Positions 9,554-19,396 of a DNA stretch of 64,000 bases are shown piece after piece (position 1 is the stretch's first letter; each line of letters opens with the position of its first letter). The notes below the pieces were generated by a model, which ran no database searches, was not told the origin of the DNA, and was given only the letters and a program-made list of their open reading frames with translations. The translations under genes were made by a program, and so were the position numbers. Origin of the DNA: CAYURP01 sp964447175 (GTDB taxonomy: Bacteria; Zixibacteria; MSB-5A5; SM23-73-2); assembly GCA_964447175.1 (NCBI GenBank), contig CAYURP010000009.1, forward strand, positions 9,399 through 73,398, read 5' to 3'.

Positions 9554-10138
9554 TTATATCAGGGAAATTGCGCTTTGAAGATCATTATCTCCATGTATAA
9601 ATATGGCAGCAGCCACCACCGAGGTCCACAGACCGTTTTTATCTCCCTGGGCTGACTGGGTCACATTAGTAGTATGGACTATCTTGCCAGACATCTTCCA
9701 GGTCTCCTTTTTCTCGTCATAGGATTTATCCACGTCAAAATCTATGCCCAGAGTCATGGCTAACATAGTGGCTGCCAGATCCTCCGCATAATCCCCAGCT
9801 TTTTTCTCCGTCTGACCAAAAGCATAGTGTTCGGAAAGATAGCCATAATGACTTTTGTCCATGGGTATAGCAAGTCCCACAGAAGCGGAGATGAGACGAT
9901 TGGGTTCGTTAGTGGAATTCCTGCTCATCACCGTAAAAACGATCTGTCCATCCTCTAAAAGTCTGAGACCCGCTGATTTGGTAATGTGTTTACATCCCGG
10001 TGGGAAAATGGAGGAAACATTTACTAAATTAAAGCGCTCGATTCGGGCTGAGCGCAAAGCCAGCTCAAAACTTGAGAGCTTTTCTTTGTGCTTCCCTACC
10101 CCTTTAGTTAAAAAAACTTTTTTGGGAATTAACGTCAT
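9554..10138 (-). CDS. pdaD: Pyruvoyl-dependent arginine decarboxylase
   Basis: Makes agmatine from arginine using a self-generated pyruvoyl group. The 194-residue proenzyme contains the self-cleavage region NLVNVSSIFPPGC. Cleavage is expected between Ser42 and Ser43, giving a short beta chain and an alpha chain with an N-terminal pyruvoyl. Further family marks are SAGLRLLEDGQIV, the ISASVGLAIP strand and HYGYLSEHYAFG. Such enzymes are typical of archaea and occur sporadically in bacteria. Start ATG 10138 follows a strong GGAGGAGGT site; an in-frame GTG sits 6 nt upstream. It is first of three clustered polyamine genes, 50 nt before the deoxyhypusine-synthase-like gene. The 92-nt leader is very AT-rich and holds the palindrome GCAATAATTATTGC (10218-10231) followed on the minus strand by a T-tract. 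That could weakly terminate the preceding repeat-protein gene. Confidence 0.93.
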   Translation of the reverse strand: MTLIPKKVFLTKGVGKHKEKLSSFELALRSARIERFNLVNVSSIFPPGCKHITKSAGLRLLEDGQIVFTVMSRNSTNEPNRLISASVGLAIPMDKSHYGYLSEHYAFGQTEKKAGDYAEDLAATMLAMTLGIDFDVDKSYDEKKETWKMSGKIVHTTNVTQSAQGDKNGLWTSVVAAAIFIHGDNDLQSAISLI

Positions 10139-10237
10139 CTCCACCTCCTCCGGATTAAGGTGAATAATTGCTAATTATTTTTATAGCTTTTAAATTTACT
10201 TAGAATTCTTAGAAAAAGCAATAATTATTGCAAAAAA

Positions 10238-12220
10238 TTATTCTTTTATCTCTGTATCTAAGCCTGCTCCTTTCTCCGTATCCAGAGGAAGTTCAATATT
10301 GACTCCCTTCTGGGTCCAGAGAGAATCATCTTTAGCAAAGGGTTTGGAATATTTATCCTTGCCTCCGGTGTCCAGAAAAAGACCCAGACAGAGCATATGA
10401 TCCCTTAGAGAACCCCGGGATCCGATATTTGCTCTTCCCAGAGTAGTAGCCTCTTCAACATTGTATTTATCGTTTCCGGATTTGTCCCAGAATATGCCCA
10501 CACCGTTAGCATTTCCACCCCCCAGGCTCAAATTTGGGGCATCGTAGACATCATCACCGGACTCATCCACAAGATATCCAATGGTGAAATCATGCCCTGC
10601 TCCCTGAGCCATATTCATAGTCGCTTTATAATGATCATTGCCACCCCCATCCCTTAAGATACCCACCCCAAAATGGGCGCCGGAGCCCTGAACATACCAG
10701 ATGCCGGAATAGTTGTCAGCTCCCTCTTCATCCACCAAAATCCCTACGCTATACCAGTAGGCACAGCCCTGAGCAAACACCCCGGCTGAGTAGAAATCGT
10801 CCCCCTGCATATCCAGAAGCATTCCCATTCCCCCTGCCAAAGAATGCCCGTCTACAAAATCTGCTCTCCAGCCGAATCCCACTCCCTGGCTCATGCTGGT
10901 ATTATGCTCTTTGGTCTGAGATGAGGGAAAGTCTATTGAGGAGTCGTTAGCTATGTATTGATCATTACCCTTCATATCCACCAAAATCCCCATACCTTTG
11001 GTAAATCCAAATCCCTGCGAGCAAAAATAAGTTTTATAATTATCCTCCCCTTGCAGATCAGATAGAACTCCTATACCGAATGCTCCTGAACCCTGGGAGG
11101 TGGTGTAGGAATCATACAGGTCTTTCCCCTCAAAATCTAAGATTCCTCCCACGCCAAAAAGACCGCAACCCAAAGAGAGGTCTCTGCTTTTGTATTTGTC
11201 ATCTCCTTTTAAATCGATTAAATACCCGTAACCGAATACTCCGGCACCAAAAGAGGGCGATTGATCAGCTGATTCATAGGTATCGTTACCTCCCAGATCG
11301 ATCAGAATGGATATGGGGTGATCGTAGTCCCGGGAAGCAGCTCCGGATTTGTAAAGATCATCCCCACCCACATCCACCAGGATGAAATATTCATTTTCCT
11401 CATTGAAATTATTTCTCCCATCATTTATCACAATTTCACCTAAGGGAGTGGAAAAGATAAATTCAAATTCCTGTTCCAAGCTAAGTTTTTTCAGGCTATC
11501 CGCAACCATATCACAAGCCAAAGCCAAATCCTCAGCACCGGTATAAAGATACCGGTAATCGACCTGATGAATGAAATCATAGAATTCCGGAGTCAAATCT
11601 CCCTCCTCGGTGGTCAGAAGCAAGGCAGCTTGTTCATACATCTTTTGCATAAGAAACATGTCTTTCACTTTCCTGAAAGCCAGATTCCTCCATTTATAGG
11701 AATCCAGTGCAGTATATATCAAAAAAGCAACCTGTTTACTTAGATCTAAGGGGATCGAATTTGTCATTACTTTCAGACTCTCAGCTTCTTTTAAAGAAAG
11801 CTCCTGATCCATTTTACAGTAAAGCAGATAAATTGCCTGATATAAAGCCTCACCGGATTCTGTTTTTTTCAGGTTCTCCTCCAGAGGATTTTTAATCAAA
11901 CCTCTTCTTACCCCTTCGTCCACCCTTCGGGAGCTGAAACCGATCAGCTCTTTCAAGGAGCCTGAGTTTTTTGCCACGGCATTTTTGAATTCGTTTGTAT
12001 ATGCTGGTATTTTAAAGAAATCGCTGTGAAGAATGGTGAAGACAGGCAAAACGAATTCATCTCCACCGAAGTTTTTCATATCCAGCCGATCGAACTTACA
12101 GGTCTTCTTTGTTAGGTTGACCTCCTTTAATGCTCTCTCAAAGAGATCGGCGCTCTCCTGAGCAGAAATCAAGTTGGGAAAGATCCAGACTATGATAAGA
12201 AATATGCAAATTTTTTTCAT
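10238..12220 (-). CDS. Secreted protein with twelve D-x-x-G-x-D-x-Y repeats, function unknown
   Basis: I do not recognise a named family. The 660-residue protein begins with a signal peptide (KICIFLIIVWIFPNLISAQ), so it is exported. Residues about 22-275 look mainly helical and show no known motif. From about 282 to 625 there are 12 copies of a roughly 30-residue unit. The anchor is D-x-x-G-x-D-x-Y (for example VDVGGDDLY, IDLGGNDTY, LDMQGDDFY), followed by a stretch like SQGSGAFGIGVL. The regular Gly/Asp pattern suggests a beta-solenoid or beta-helix with possible calcium sites, reminiscent of but distinct from RTX nonapeptides. ATG 12220 was chosen because it starts the signal peptide; the frame extends to a TTG at 12250. 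It is divergent from the S9 peptidase and upstream of the polyamine genes. Confidence 0.75.
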   Translation of the reverse strand: MKKICIFLIIVWIFPNLISAQESADLFERALKEVNLTKKTCKFDRLDMKNFGGDEFVLPVFTILHSDFFKIPAYTNEFKNAVAKNSGSLKELIGFSSRRVDEGVRRGLIKNPLEENLKKTESGEALYQAIYLLYCKMDQELSLKEAESLKVMTNSIPLDLSKQVAFLIYTALDSYKWRNLAFRKVKDMFLMQKMYEQAALLLTTEEGDLTPEFYDFIHQVDYRYLYTGAEDLALACDMVADSLKKLSLEQEFEFIFSTPLGEIVINDGRNNFNEENEYFILVDVGGDDLYKSGAASRDYDHPISILIDLGGNDTYESADQSPSFGAGVFGYGYLIDLKGDDKYKSRDLSLGCGLFGVGGILDFEGKDLYDSYTTSQGSGAFGIGVLSDLQGEDNYKTYFCSQGFGFTKGMGILVDMKGNDQYIANDSSIDFPSSQTKEHNTSMSQGVGFGWRADFVDGHSLAGGMGMLLDMQGDDFYSAGVFAQGCAYWYSVGILVDEEGADNYSGIWYVQGSGAHFGVGILRDGGGNDHYKATMNMAQGAGHDFTIGYLVDESGDDVYDAPNLSLGGGNANGVGIFWDKSGNDKYNVEEATTLGRANIGSRGSLRDHMLCLGLFLDTGGKDKYSKPFAKDDSLWTQKGVNIELPLDTEKGAGLDTEIKE

Positions 12221-12320
12221 TTTTTGCTCAGAGATTATCCTCATCTGCAATTTTGAATTATATTAAATTATGATTACTTGTCAATTAAAGAATTCAACCA
12301 AACTAAATAAATCTTTTTCT

Positions 12321-12348
12321 TTGACAACTCTCTTTTGAAATTTATATT
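12321..12348 (+). promoter_or_regulatory. Sigma-70-like promoter of the S9 peptidase
   Basis: TTGACA at 12321-12326 is followed after 16 nt by TATATT at 12343-12348, 47 nt before the start codon at 12396. The start itself has a GGAGG site upstream. Two further promoters in the window (before 19618 and 29013) show the same TTGAC(A/T) / TA(T/A)ATT pattern. Confidence 0.6.
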
Positions 12349-12395
12349 TAGTCTAAAGTTAAGCGAAAATCAAAAGCTTCACGGAGGTATCTGAG

Positions 12396-14279
12396 ATGCA
12401 AAACAGGATTTACTCAAAAAAGAGTGTGGGGATTTTAACTGTTTTACTATTTCTCTTTTTATCCGGGGCGTTACAGGCTCAGGACAGTCTCTACGTTCCT
12501 GACATTGAGACTTTCATGCAGATCGGTTATGCTGACAGTCCCCGGCTAACCCAAGATGGTAAAACCCTCTTCTTCCAAACCGGATTTACCGGGGTGGACC
12601 AGTTGTATCGGCTGGATACATCCGGCTGGCCCTATCAGCTTACTTTTCTTCCCGATGGAATCATGTTCTATTCCCTTTCTACGGATGGAAAAAAGGCAAT
12701 AGTAGGAGCAGCCAAAGGCGGAGATGAGCAAGCCCAGCTTTTCCTTTTAGATACCAAAACCGGACAGATCGCCCAGCTCACGGACAAACCTGAGGTACGT
12801 CACGGAAGCCCCACCTGGTCCCCGGATAACCAGAAGATATACTTCTTCAATAACCAGACAAATCTAAAAGACTTTCACATCTACTCTCTGGACTTGAAAA
12901 CCAAAAAACAGGATAAAGTCTTCGAGTTTGAGGGGTGGAACTCAGTGGCAGATATCTCCGATGATGGCAAGTATCTTTTAATTTCCCATTATCCATCCAA
13001 TGTCAACAACGACATTTATTTTGTGGATTTAGCCACCCTGAAATATGAGAATATCACTCCCCATAAAGAGGACTACGAATTCGAATATGCAAATTTTTCA
13101 AAGGATGCCAACACAGTCTACCTGGTATCCAATATGAACAAAGATGGGATTATGAGATTAGCTAAAATAGATATAACCACCAAAAATCTCACCTTCTGGG
13201 GAGAGGAGTCAAACTGGGAAGTGGAAGGTCTTTCCATTTCCCCTGACCGGAGATATCTGGGTTGGGTGATCAACGAGGAAGGCTATGGTAAGCTCAAATT
13301 ATGGGATCTAAAAAGGAAAACTGAAATCCCGGTTCCCGATTTAAAGGGAATAATTCAGGGGGGTTCCTTTTCAGATGTAGGTTCAGTGGCTTTTACTTTC
13401 AGCAGCCCCACCAAGACCAGCGATATCTGGATCTGGGACTGGACAAAACCAGAATTGCTTAAAATCACCCATTCGGTAATGGCGGGAATAGATCCCTCTC
13501 TTTTTGTTGAGCCTATCTTGATTAAATATAAAAGCTTTGACGGGTTGGAGATTCCCGCATTTCTCTACCTGCCTTCCGATTATCAAGGAAAACCCATTCC
13601 CTTTGTGATTCACGCTCATGGTGGGCCTGAGTCCCAGTACCGGCCCAGCTTCGCCAGACATTTCCAGTATCTTCTTCTGAACGGGTATGGCATCTTGGCT
13701 CCCAATATCCGGGGAAGTTCCGGATACGGGAAAGAATATCTGATGATGGATAATTACAAAAAAAGACTGGATTCCATAAAAGATATAGCCGAAGGCGCCA
13801 GATGGCTCATTAAAAATGGATATACCACAGAAGATAGATTGGCCATAAAAGGAGGATCATACGGCGGGTATGTAGTGATGGCAGCATTAACTGAAAATCC
13901 TGATCTTTTTGCCGCCGGGATCGACGAGGTCGGCATAGTCAATTTTGTGACCTTTTTGGAGAACACCAAAGCTTACCGGCGGGAGCTAAGGGAGTCAGAG
14001 TATGGTCCCTTAACAGATAAAGAATTTCTGAAAAGCATCTCCCCTGTTCACAAAGTTGATAAAATCAAAGCTGCGCTTCTGGTGATTCACGGAGAGAATG
14101 ACCCCCGGGTTCCAGTGGGCGAAGCCAGACAGGTGATCGAGGCTGTGAGGGTTCAGGGCGGAGAGGTGGACAGTTTGATATTTCCTGATGAAGGTCATGG
14201 AATAGCTAAACTATCCAACAGATTGGTAGCATATCGAAAGATGGTCGATTTCCTGGATGCTCACTTGAAGAAAGAGTGA
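12396..14279 (+). CDS. Secreted S9-family prolyl oligopeptidase (acylaminoacyl-peptidase type)
   Basis: Serine peptidase of the prolyl oligopeptidase family, 627 residues. A signal peptide (about 1-28, ending GALQAQ) sends it to the periplasm. Residues about 40-370 form a TolB/WD-like beta-propeller with repeated SPDNQKIYF- and SDDGKYLLI-type blades that gates access to the active site. The C-terminal alpha/beta hydrolase has the nucleophile elbow GGSYGGY (Ser near 486), the Asp in HGENDPRVP (near 568) and the His in DEGHGI (near 600). The oxyanion region HAHGGPESQ is also present. It should cleave oligopeptides rather than folded proteins. Start ATG 12396 follows a GGAGG site. The next gene (EndoQ-like) begins about 40 nt later, so read-through is possible. 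Confidence 0.92.
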   Translation: MQNRIYSKKSVGILTVLLFLFLSGALQAQDSLYVPDIETFMQIGYADSPRLTQDGKTLFFQTGFTGVDQLYRLDTSGWPYQLTFLPDGIMFYSLSTDGKKAIVGAAKGGDEQAQLFLLDTKTGQIAQLTDKPEVRHGSPTWSPDNQKIYFFNNQTNLKDFHIYSLDLKTKKQDKVFEFEGWNSVADISDDGKYLLISHYPSNVNNDIYFVDLATLKYENITPHKEDYEFEYANFSKDANTVYLVSNMNKDGIMRLAKIDITTKNLTFWGEESNWEVEGLSISPDRRYLGWVINEEGYGKLKLWDLKRKTEIPVPDLKGIIQGGSFSDVGSVAFTFSSPTKTSDIWIWDWTKPELLKITHSVMAGIDPSLFVEPILIKYKSFDGLEIPAFLYLPSDYQGKPIPFVIHAHGGPESQYRPSFARHFQYLLLNGYGILAPNIRGSSGYGKEYLMMDNYKKRLDSIKDIAEGARWLIKNGYTTEDRLAIKGGSYGGYVVMAALTENPDLFAAGIDEVGIVNFVTFLENTKAYRRELRESEYGPLTDKEFLKSISPVHKVDKIKAALLVIHGENDPRVPVGEARQVIEAVRVQGGEVDSLIFPDEGHGIAKLSNRLVAYRKMVDFLDAHLKKE

Positions 14280-14321
14280 ACCTGTAAATTAAGGGTTATC
14301 TAATATTTTTGGGTGGAGAAT

Positions 14322-15575
14322 ATGAAATTCATAGCTGACTTACATCTTCATTCCAGATACAGCCGGGCTACATCTAGGGATATGGAAGTTGAAACCCTGG
14401 CTAAGTGGGCAAAGATAAAGGGAATCGATCTTTTAGGAACCGGCGATTATACCCACCCCACCTATTTTGCCGAGCTCAAACAGAAACTGGAATCAAAAGG
14501 AAATGGGCTTTTTGTGCTTAAAAACGATAAAAAGGACGTGCACTTCATCCTAAGTACTGAAGTAAATAACATTTTTCATCAAAAAGGAAGATTAAGAAAG
14601 ATACATACCCTGATCTTTGCTCCCTCATTTGAGGTGGTGGAAAAGATAAACCGGAATTTGTTAGGTCTAGGAAACTTACATTCAGATGGGAGACCCATCT
14701 TTACATTTCCGGTAAAGGATTTAATTAAAATTATACTGGATGTATCAGAGGAATGCTATATAGTCCCTGCTCACGCCTGGACCCCCTGGTTTTCCATATT
14801 CGGGGCGAATTCCGGTTTTGATTCCATTGAGGAGTGTTTTGAGGAGGAATCCAGACATATCTCTGCAATCGAGACAGGTCTTTCATCTGACCCATCAATG
14901 AACTGGAGATGGTCCAAGCTGGACAACATAACTTTGATCTCCAACTCCGATGCCCATTCTCCCTCTAAAATAGGAAGAGAGGCAAACGTTTTCGACTGTG
15001 AGCTTTCCTACGATGAGATCATCGGAGCAATAAAAAACAAAGACAAAAAGAAATTCTTATACACCATAGAGTTTTTTCCGGAGGAAGGTAAGTATCATTA
15101 CGACGGGCACAGAAACTGCGGGGTGCTCCTTTCGCCTGAGGAGACCAGAAAAAACAAGGGGATCTGTCCGGTATGCAAAAGAAAATTAACAATAGGGGTA
15201 ATGAGCCGGGTCGACTCTTTAGCAGATAGACCACCGGGATTTGAACCTGAAAATGCCATACCCTATAAGAATCTCATACCTCTGGTGGAGATAATAGCCG
15301 AGGCTCTGGGACAGGGACCTGATACCAAAGGTGTTCAAACCACCTACGAGCAGTTGGTGCAAAGATTCAAAAGCGAATTCCATATACTGCTTGATCTCGA
15401 ATTAGAGGAATTATCTTCAGGAACCCCACCCAAAATAGTGGAAGGCATTAAAAGAATGAGACAGGGCAAAATCAATATCGTTCCCGGGCACGATGGGGTC
15501 TACGGCAAAATCCAGATCTTCGGCGAAAAACAAGAGCAAAAAGTCTCTGACCAAGAACAGATGGATCTGTTTTAA
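14322..15575 (+). CDS. PHP-domain nuclease, endonuclease Q-like (TIGR00375 family)
   Basis: The N-terminal PHP metal site reads ADLHLHSRYS and GTGDYTHP. Later metal-ligand segments are STEVN, PAHAWTPWF and SNSDAHSPS. About residue 265 begins a zinc-binding insertion with HRNCGVLL and ICPVCKRKL, followed by the family signature RPPGFEPE. This combination matches the conserved family that includes archaeal and Bacillus endonuclease Q, which nicks DNA 5' of deaminated bases (uracil, hypoxanthine). The frame opens at GTG 14313. ATG 14322 is preferred because GGGTGGAG lies directly upstream, although the spacing is short. The restriction-modification gene starts 15 nt after the stop, so the two are probably co-transcribed. 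That the protein is a true EndoQ rather than a relative is an inference. Confidence 0.82.
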   Translation: MKFIADLHLHSRYSRATSRDMEVETLAKWAKIKGIDLLGTGDYTHPTYFAELKQKLESKGNGLFVLKNDKKDVHFILSTEVNNIFHQKGRLRKIHTLIFAPSFEVVEKINRNLLGLGNLHSDGRPIFTFPVKDLIKIILDVSEECYIVPAHAWTPWFSIFGANSGFDSIEECFEEESRHISAIETGLSSDPSMNWRWSKLDNITLISNSDAHSPSKIGREANVFDCELSYDEIIGAIKNKDKKKFLYTIEFFPEEGKYHYDGHRNCGVLLSPEETRKNKGICPVCKRKLTIGVMSRVDSLADRPPGFEPENAIPYKNLIPLVEIIAEALGQGPDTKGVQTTYEQLVQRFKSEFHILLDLELEELSSGTPPKIVEGIKRMRQGKINIVPGHDGVYGKIQIFGEKQEQKVSDQEQMDLF

Positions 15576-15590
15576 TTTATATAATTTGTT

Positions 15591-18500
15591 ATGAACGAAA
15601 AAGAGATCAAAAGCAAGCTCAAAGAACTAATCCAAAGGTATCACAGGATCTATCAGGAAAACAAAGATACAAGCGAGGCTAATGTTCACGGTACACTGGT
15701 TGAACCTCTATTCGACTTATTGGGTTGGGATACCAAAGATGTGAAAGTATATGACAGGGAATCATATATCCGTGGAGCAGGCTTTGCAGACGTAGGCCTT
15801 ATTATTGCTAACGACCCAAGAATTTTTATGGAGATCAAGAAGTTTGGAAAAATCCCTAAAAATCGAATAGAGCCTCGAGCTCAGACGGTCTTGCCCTTTA
15901 AAGAATTCCAGCAACTTATAGATAGAACTCCTGAAGAAAAACAGGCAATGAGATATGCCAGAGGCAAGGAAATCCCCTGGGCAATTCTTACTAATTTTGA
16001 ATGTCTGTTTGTGTTCAATGCGGATCAAGAAAGGATAATTCTATCTTTTAAATCACCAGAAGAATATCTAAGCAGATTTGAAGACCTATGGAGATTATCA
16101 AAAGAAAGAGTTGAAGCCAAGAGCTTAGAATGGCTACAAGACCAGATTAAAAAGGAACCTATTGACAAGAATTTCTTAGAGAAGCTAAAAAATTGGCGAT
16201 TGAACTTAGCACAAAATATTCACAATAATAATAAAGATAACAAGATTTTGTTAAAAGAGGATGGTAATTTCGACTTCGAAGAGTTAATGCATATTGTACA
16301 GCGTATCCTTTCGAGGCTTTTGGTAATCTCGATTGCCGATGACATGGAAGTGCTTGAGACACAAAATATACTGGAAAACTTGTACAAGGGCTATGAGGAT
16401 GCAGGCAAGTATGCAAGAGAAGATCATCTCTTAACCCGTTTCTTGGAGATAAGCCATTCTATGGATGAGCATCATAATACCACCATCTTCGCTCCTGGCC
16501 ACGCTTGCGAAAAGGTTAAGGTCTCAAACGAGGTTTTTGTTTCAATTCTGAAAGAAATATGTCATATCTCGTTTAGAAAGATGACCGTAGACATCCTTGG
16601 TGCAACCTATGAAAGTTACCTGGGATATACATTCCAGATGAAAAACGGAAAAGTAAGTGCTGAAATCGATCCCAGGGTAAGAAAACAAGCTGGAATCTAT
16701 TATACACCCACCTATATTGTCCACTACATTGTAGATAACACGTTGGGCAAAATTCTAAAAGAAACAGAAGGAAAAGAGGGAATAAAGGCTATTGAAAAAG
16801 CCAAAGATATAAAAGTTCTGGATCCAGCCTGTGGCTCTGGTTCCTTTTTAATATATGCTTTTGATGTATTCGCAGAGTTTTATGATAGAGTGAATAAAAG
16901 AATAACTGATGAGCAATTTAATTTGTCCAAAGGGCATGCCAATCCAAGTATGTTTGACCAATTAGAAAAGTTTAAGAATTTGCCTAAACAAGTTCTGGAT
17001 TATCCTAAAAAGATATTAGAGGATCATCTTTATGGAGTTGACCTCGATCCAGCAGCAGCCGAGATAGCTACAATCAACTTAGTCATAAAGGCATTTGAAA
17101 AAATGAGGGGTAAGAAACTACCTTTAATTTTAAATCAGAATATCAAAGTTGGAAATTCCTTAATATCTGGAATAAGAAAAAAAGAGGATCTGGATGAGTT
17201 CAAGAGCGAAGTTGAGGAACACATTGCCTTGAGAAAAAGGCTTAAGGAAACCGAAGAGGAGAAGGAAAAACAGAAGATAATGGATGCTATAAATGAATTG
17301 CGACAGAAAGTGAATTCACGTCTCAATGAATCATTGAAGGAGTATTTCGAGAATCTGGAGGAGAAAAGGCCTTTCAACTGGCAGTTCGAATTCCCAGAGG
17401 TTTTTGGTCGAGGAAAGCCAGATGAACCAAAAGGGTTTAATGTAGTCATTGGGAATCCACCCTATATTGGCTTCCATGGTTTCAAAGAAGAAAAACCCTT
17501 ATTAAAGCAGAGATTCTTTACTGCTACTGGGAAGTTTGATATTTACATACCTTTTATTGAAAGAGGGTTGCAGCTACTTACTACGAACGGTTTATTGAGT
17601 TTTATATGTCCCACCAATTTTTCGAAACGTCAACATGGTAAAAATCTTCGTTCTCTTCTGGCGCAAAATACAATTCAGAAGTTTGTGGATTTTGAAGATG
17701 TTCAAATCTTCGAAGATGCATTGAACTATACAGGTATAATAGTCGTTGAAAGAAGACAAGTCTCAGAAGACAACTATATTCATTATATTCCGAGATGCAT
17801 AGAAGCAGAAGGATACTTTTACCCTCAAAGCAGACTTCTGAAGACTGGGTGGGTTTTTAGAGACTTGCAACAAGACAAAATAGTAACCAAAATAGAAAGT
17901 GCCGATATAACCAGATTAAAAAGCATCTCTGATGGCATTTCAGAAGGCATTGTTACGGGGAATAATGATGTCTTCTTGATTGATGCAGGTAAACTTAAAG
18001 ACCATGCAATTGAAAGAAAAATTTCGAAAAAATGCATACGAGGAGAGCAACTAAATAGATGGGATGCACGCTTGGAAAACCTTTTTCTAATATATCCTTA
18101 CGTTTTGTGCAAGAATAAAACCACCGTGCTGTCTGAAGCTAATTTCAAAAAGAACTACCCACAGTGTTACAAATACCTCCTGGCACATAAATCGTTGTTA
18201 TTAGAGAGAGATTATTTTAAAAAATCTACTAAAAAATGGTATGAATTGTGGTGTCCGCGAGACATTAAGAAACAAAGTTACCCCAAAATAGTGGTTCCAG
18301 AATTATCTGATTCAAATAAATTTGCCTATGTTGAAAAAGATATTTTTTACATAGATACGACGTGCGGAATTAAACTTAAAGATTCCATCCCAGAAAAAAA
18401 CTACTACATTTTGGCTCTCCTGAATTCATCGCTTATTGAATACTATTACAAGAAAACAACAGTCCCTAAGGCCGGCGGATTCTTTATCTATAAGACAATG

Positions 18501-19021
18501 TATTTAAACGAAATACCGATTCTCCGTATTAACTTCTCCAATTCCCCCGAAAAAATCAAGCACGACCAGTTGGTAGGATATGTGAATATTATGCTAGATA
18601 TGAACAAACAGAAGAATGAACTTATTAAAATTGTCGAACAAGTTCTTAAGAATCACACTTATGAACTTCAATCTTTAGGGAGGGCTTATTATGACAGATC
18701 TGAATATGTTGAAAGAATGGATAAGAAAGCTTCTTCTATTGCTAATTCTGAAAAAGAAGTTACCAGAATCTGTGTTAAAGAAAAAGGAAAACTCCTTTTA
18801 TTCTATGCATTCATTGATAGCAAATGGGAAGAAGTCCTGAGTTTGAAAATCGAAGATGATAACCTTCGATTGTTCCTGTTTTACTCTCTGCGCAAATACT
18901 TAGAAGAAAACAAAAGAAGAAAAAAATGGACTACTGAAACGTTTCCTAAAATTCTTGATGTGATTTTGGGGCGTCTGGAAGTTCCTGTATTCAAGACCCA
19001 GGCGAAGATTTATGACATTAA
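15591..19021 (+). CDS. Type IIG (Eco57I-like) restriction-modification enzyme, 3' end lost in assembly gap
   Basis: Single-chain restriction endonuclease and adenine methyltransferase. The N-terminus (about 1-180) carries a PD-(D/E)xK-like nuclease core: VEPLFDLLGWD, then ADVGLII with Asp, then FMEIKKFGK with E-x-K. The methyltransferase has SAM motif I LDPACGSGSF near 410 and the catalytic NPPY near 622. A YYTPTYIVHYIVD segment precedes motif I, as usual in this family. A target-recognition region (about 780-1040) includes KAGGFFIYKTMYL. About 1143 residues are visible before the 100-N gap, so little is missing, but no stop codon is seen. Codon choice looks more AT-rich than the neighbouring peptidase and EndoQ genes, consistent with horizontal transfer. 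No separate specificity, helicase or partner gene is present. Confidence 0.93.
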
Positions 19022-19121
19022 NNNNNNNNNNNNNNNNNNNNNNNNNNNNNNNNNNNNNNNNNNNNNNNNNNNNNNNNNNNNNNNNNNNNNNNNNNNNNNN
19101 NNNNNNNNNNNNNNNNNNNNN
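19022..19121. other. Assembly gap (100 N)
   Basis: Exactly 100 N, the usual scaffold placeholder, so the true length is unknown. It truncates the restriction-modification gene and is followed at once by repeat-rich sequence, which probably caused the break. Confidence 0.99.
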
Positions 19122-19285
19122 AGTAGATAAAAATGTAGGGACAAATTTTCAGACTTACACTGGACAGACAAGTCATGCCTTAGGCAGATCCCTGCCCGCT
19201 AAAGATTGGCAGGCGGGCGCCTCAGGCAGAAATGTCTGCCTACCAAATCTATCCCTACACAGGTTTACTCCTATTTCCCCGGTAA

Positions 19286-19306
19286 CACAGGTTGTCTCAA
19301 CCTGTG
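19286..19306. repeat. CACAGGTTG palindrome, copy 1
   Basis: Perfect 9-bp arms CACAGGTTG / CAACCTGTG around TCT, preceded by TAA. The same palindrome recurs at 19397 and, with a different loop (GGA), at 45846, so it is an interspersed family and not a terminator of one gene. Confidence 0.85.
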
Positions 19307-19319
19307 ATTCTTATATAAT

Positions 19320-19372
19320 GTAGGGACAAACCTTTAGGTTTGTCCTGGACAGACTTAAAAGTCTGTCCCTAC
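19320..19372. repeat. REP/BIME-like inverted pair, GTAGGGACA family
   Basis: GTAG is followed by arm GGACAAACCT, apex TT, arm AGGTTTGTCC; a 2-nt linker; then a second hairpin with arms GGACAGACTT / AAGTCTGTCC in inverted orientation ending in CTAC. It is two GTAG-led hairpins tail to tail, so the whole element also folds through its GTAGGGACA / TGTCCCTAC ends. Confidence 0.85.
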
Positions 19373-19396
19373 AACAAAAAACACTAAAAATGATAA

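Noticed and set aside
10218..10231. Palindrome GCAATAATTATTGC as a clear terminator
   Set aside because: All-AT core is weak and the T-tract is interrupted; mentioned only as a possible weak terminator.
12348..12356. TTAGTCTAA as another DtxR-type box near the S9 peptidase promoter
   Set aside because: Spacing (N1) differs from the clustered TTAG-N6-CTAA sites and the gene has no metal link; likely chance.
15591..19021. Restriction enzyme as part of a BREX, DISARM or type I system
   Set aside because: No helicase, PglZ, HsdS/HsdR or other partner gene in the visible flanks; the single chain itself has nuclease, methyltransferase and recognition parts.
19012..19323. Open frame running through the first N gap
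   Set aside because: One third of it is unknown bases and the rest is REP-like repeat sequence; not a gene.
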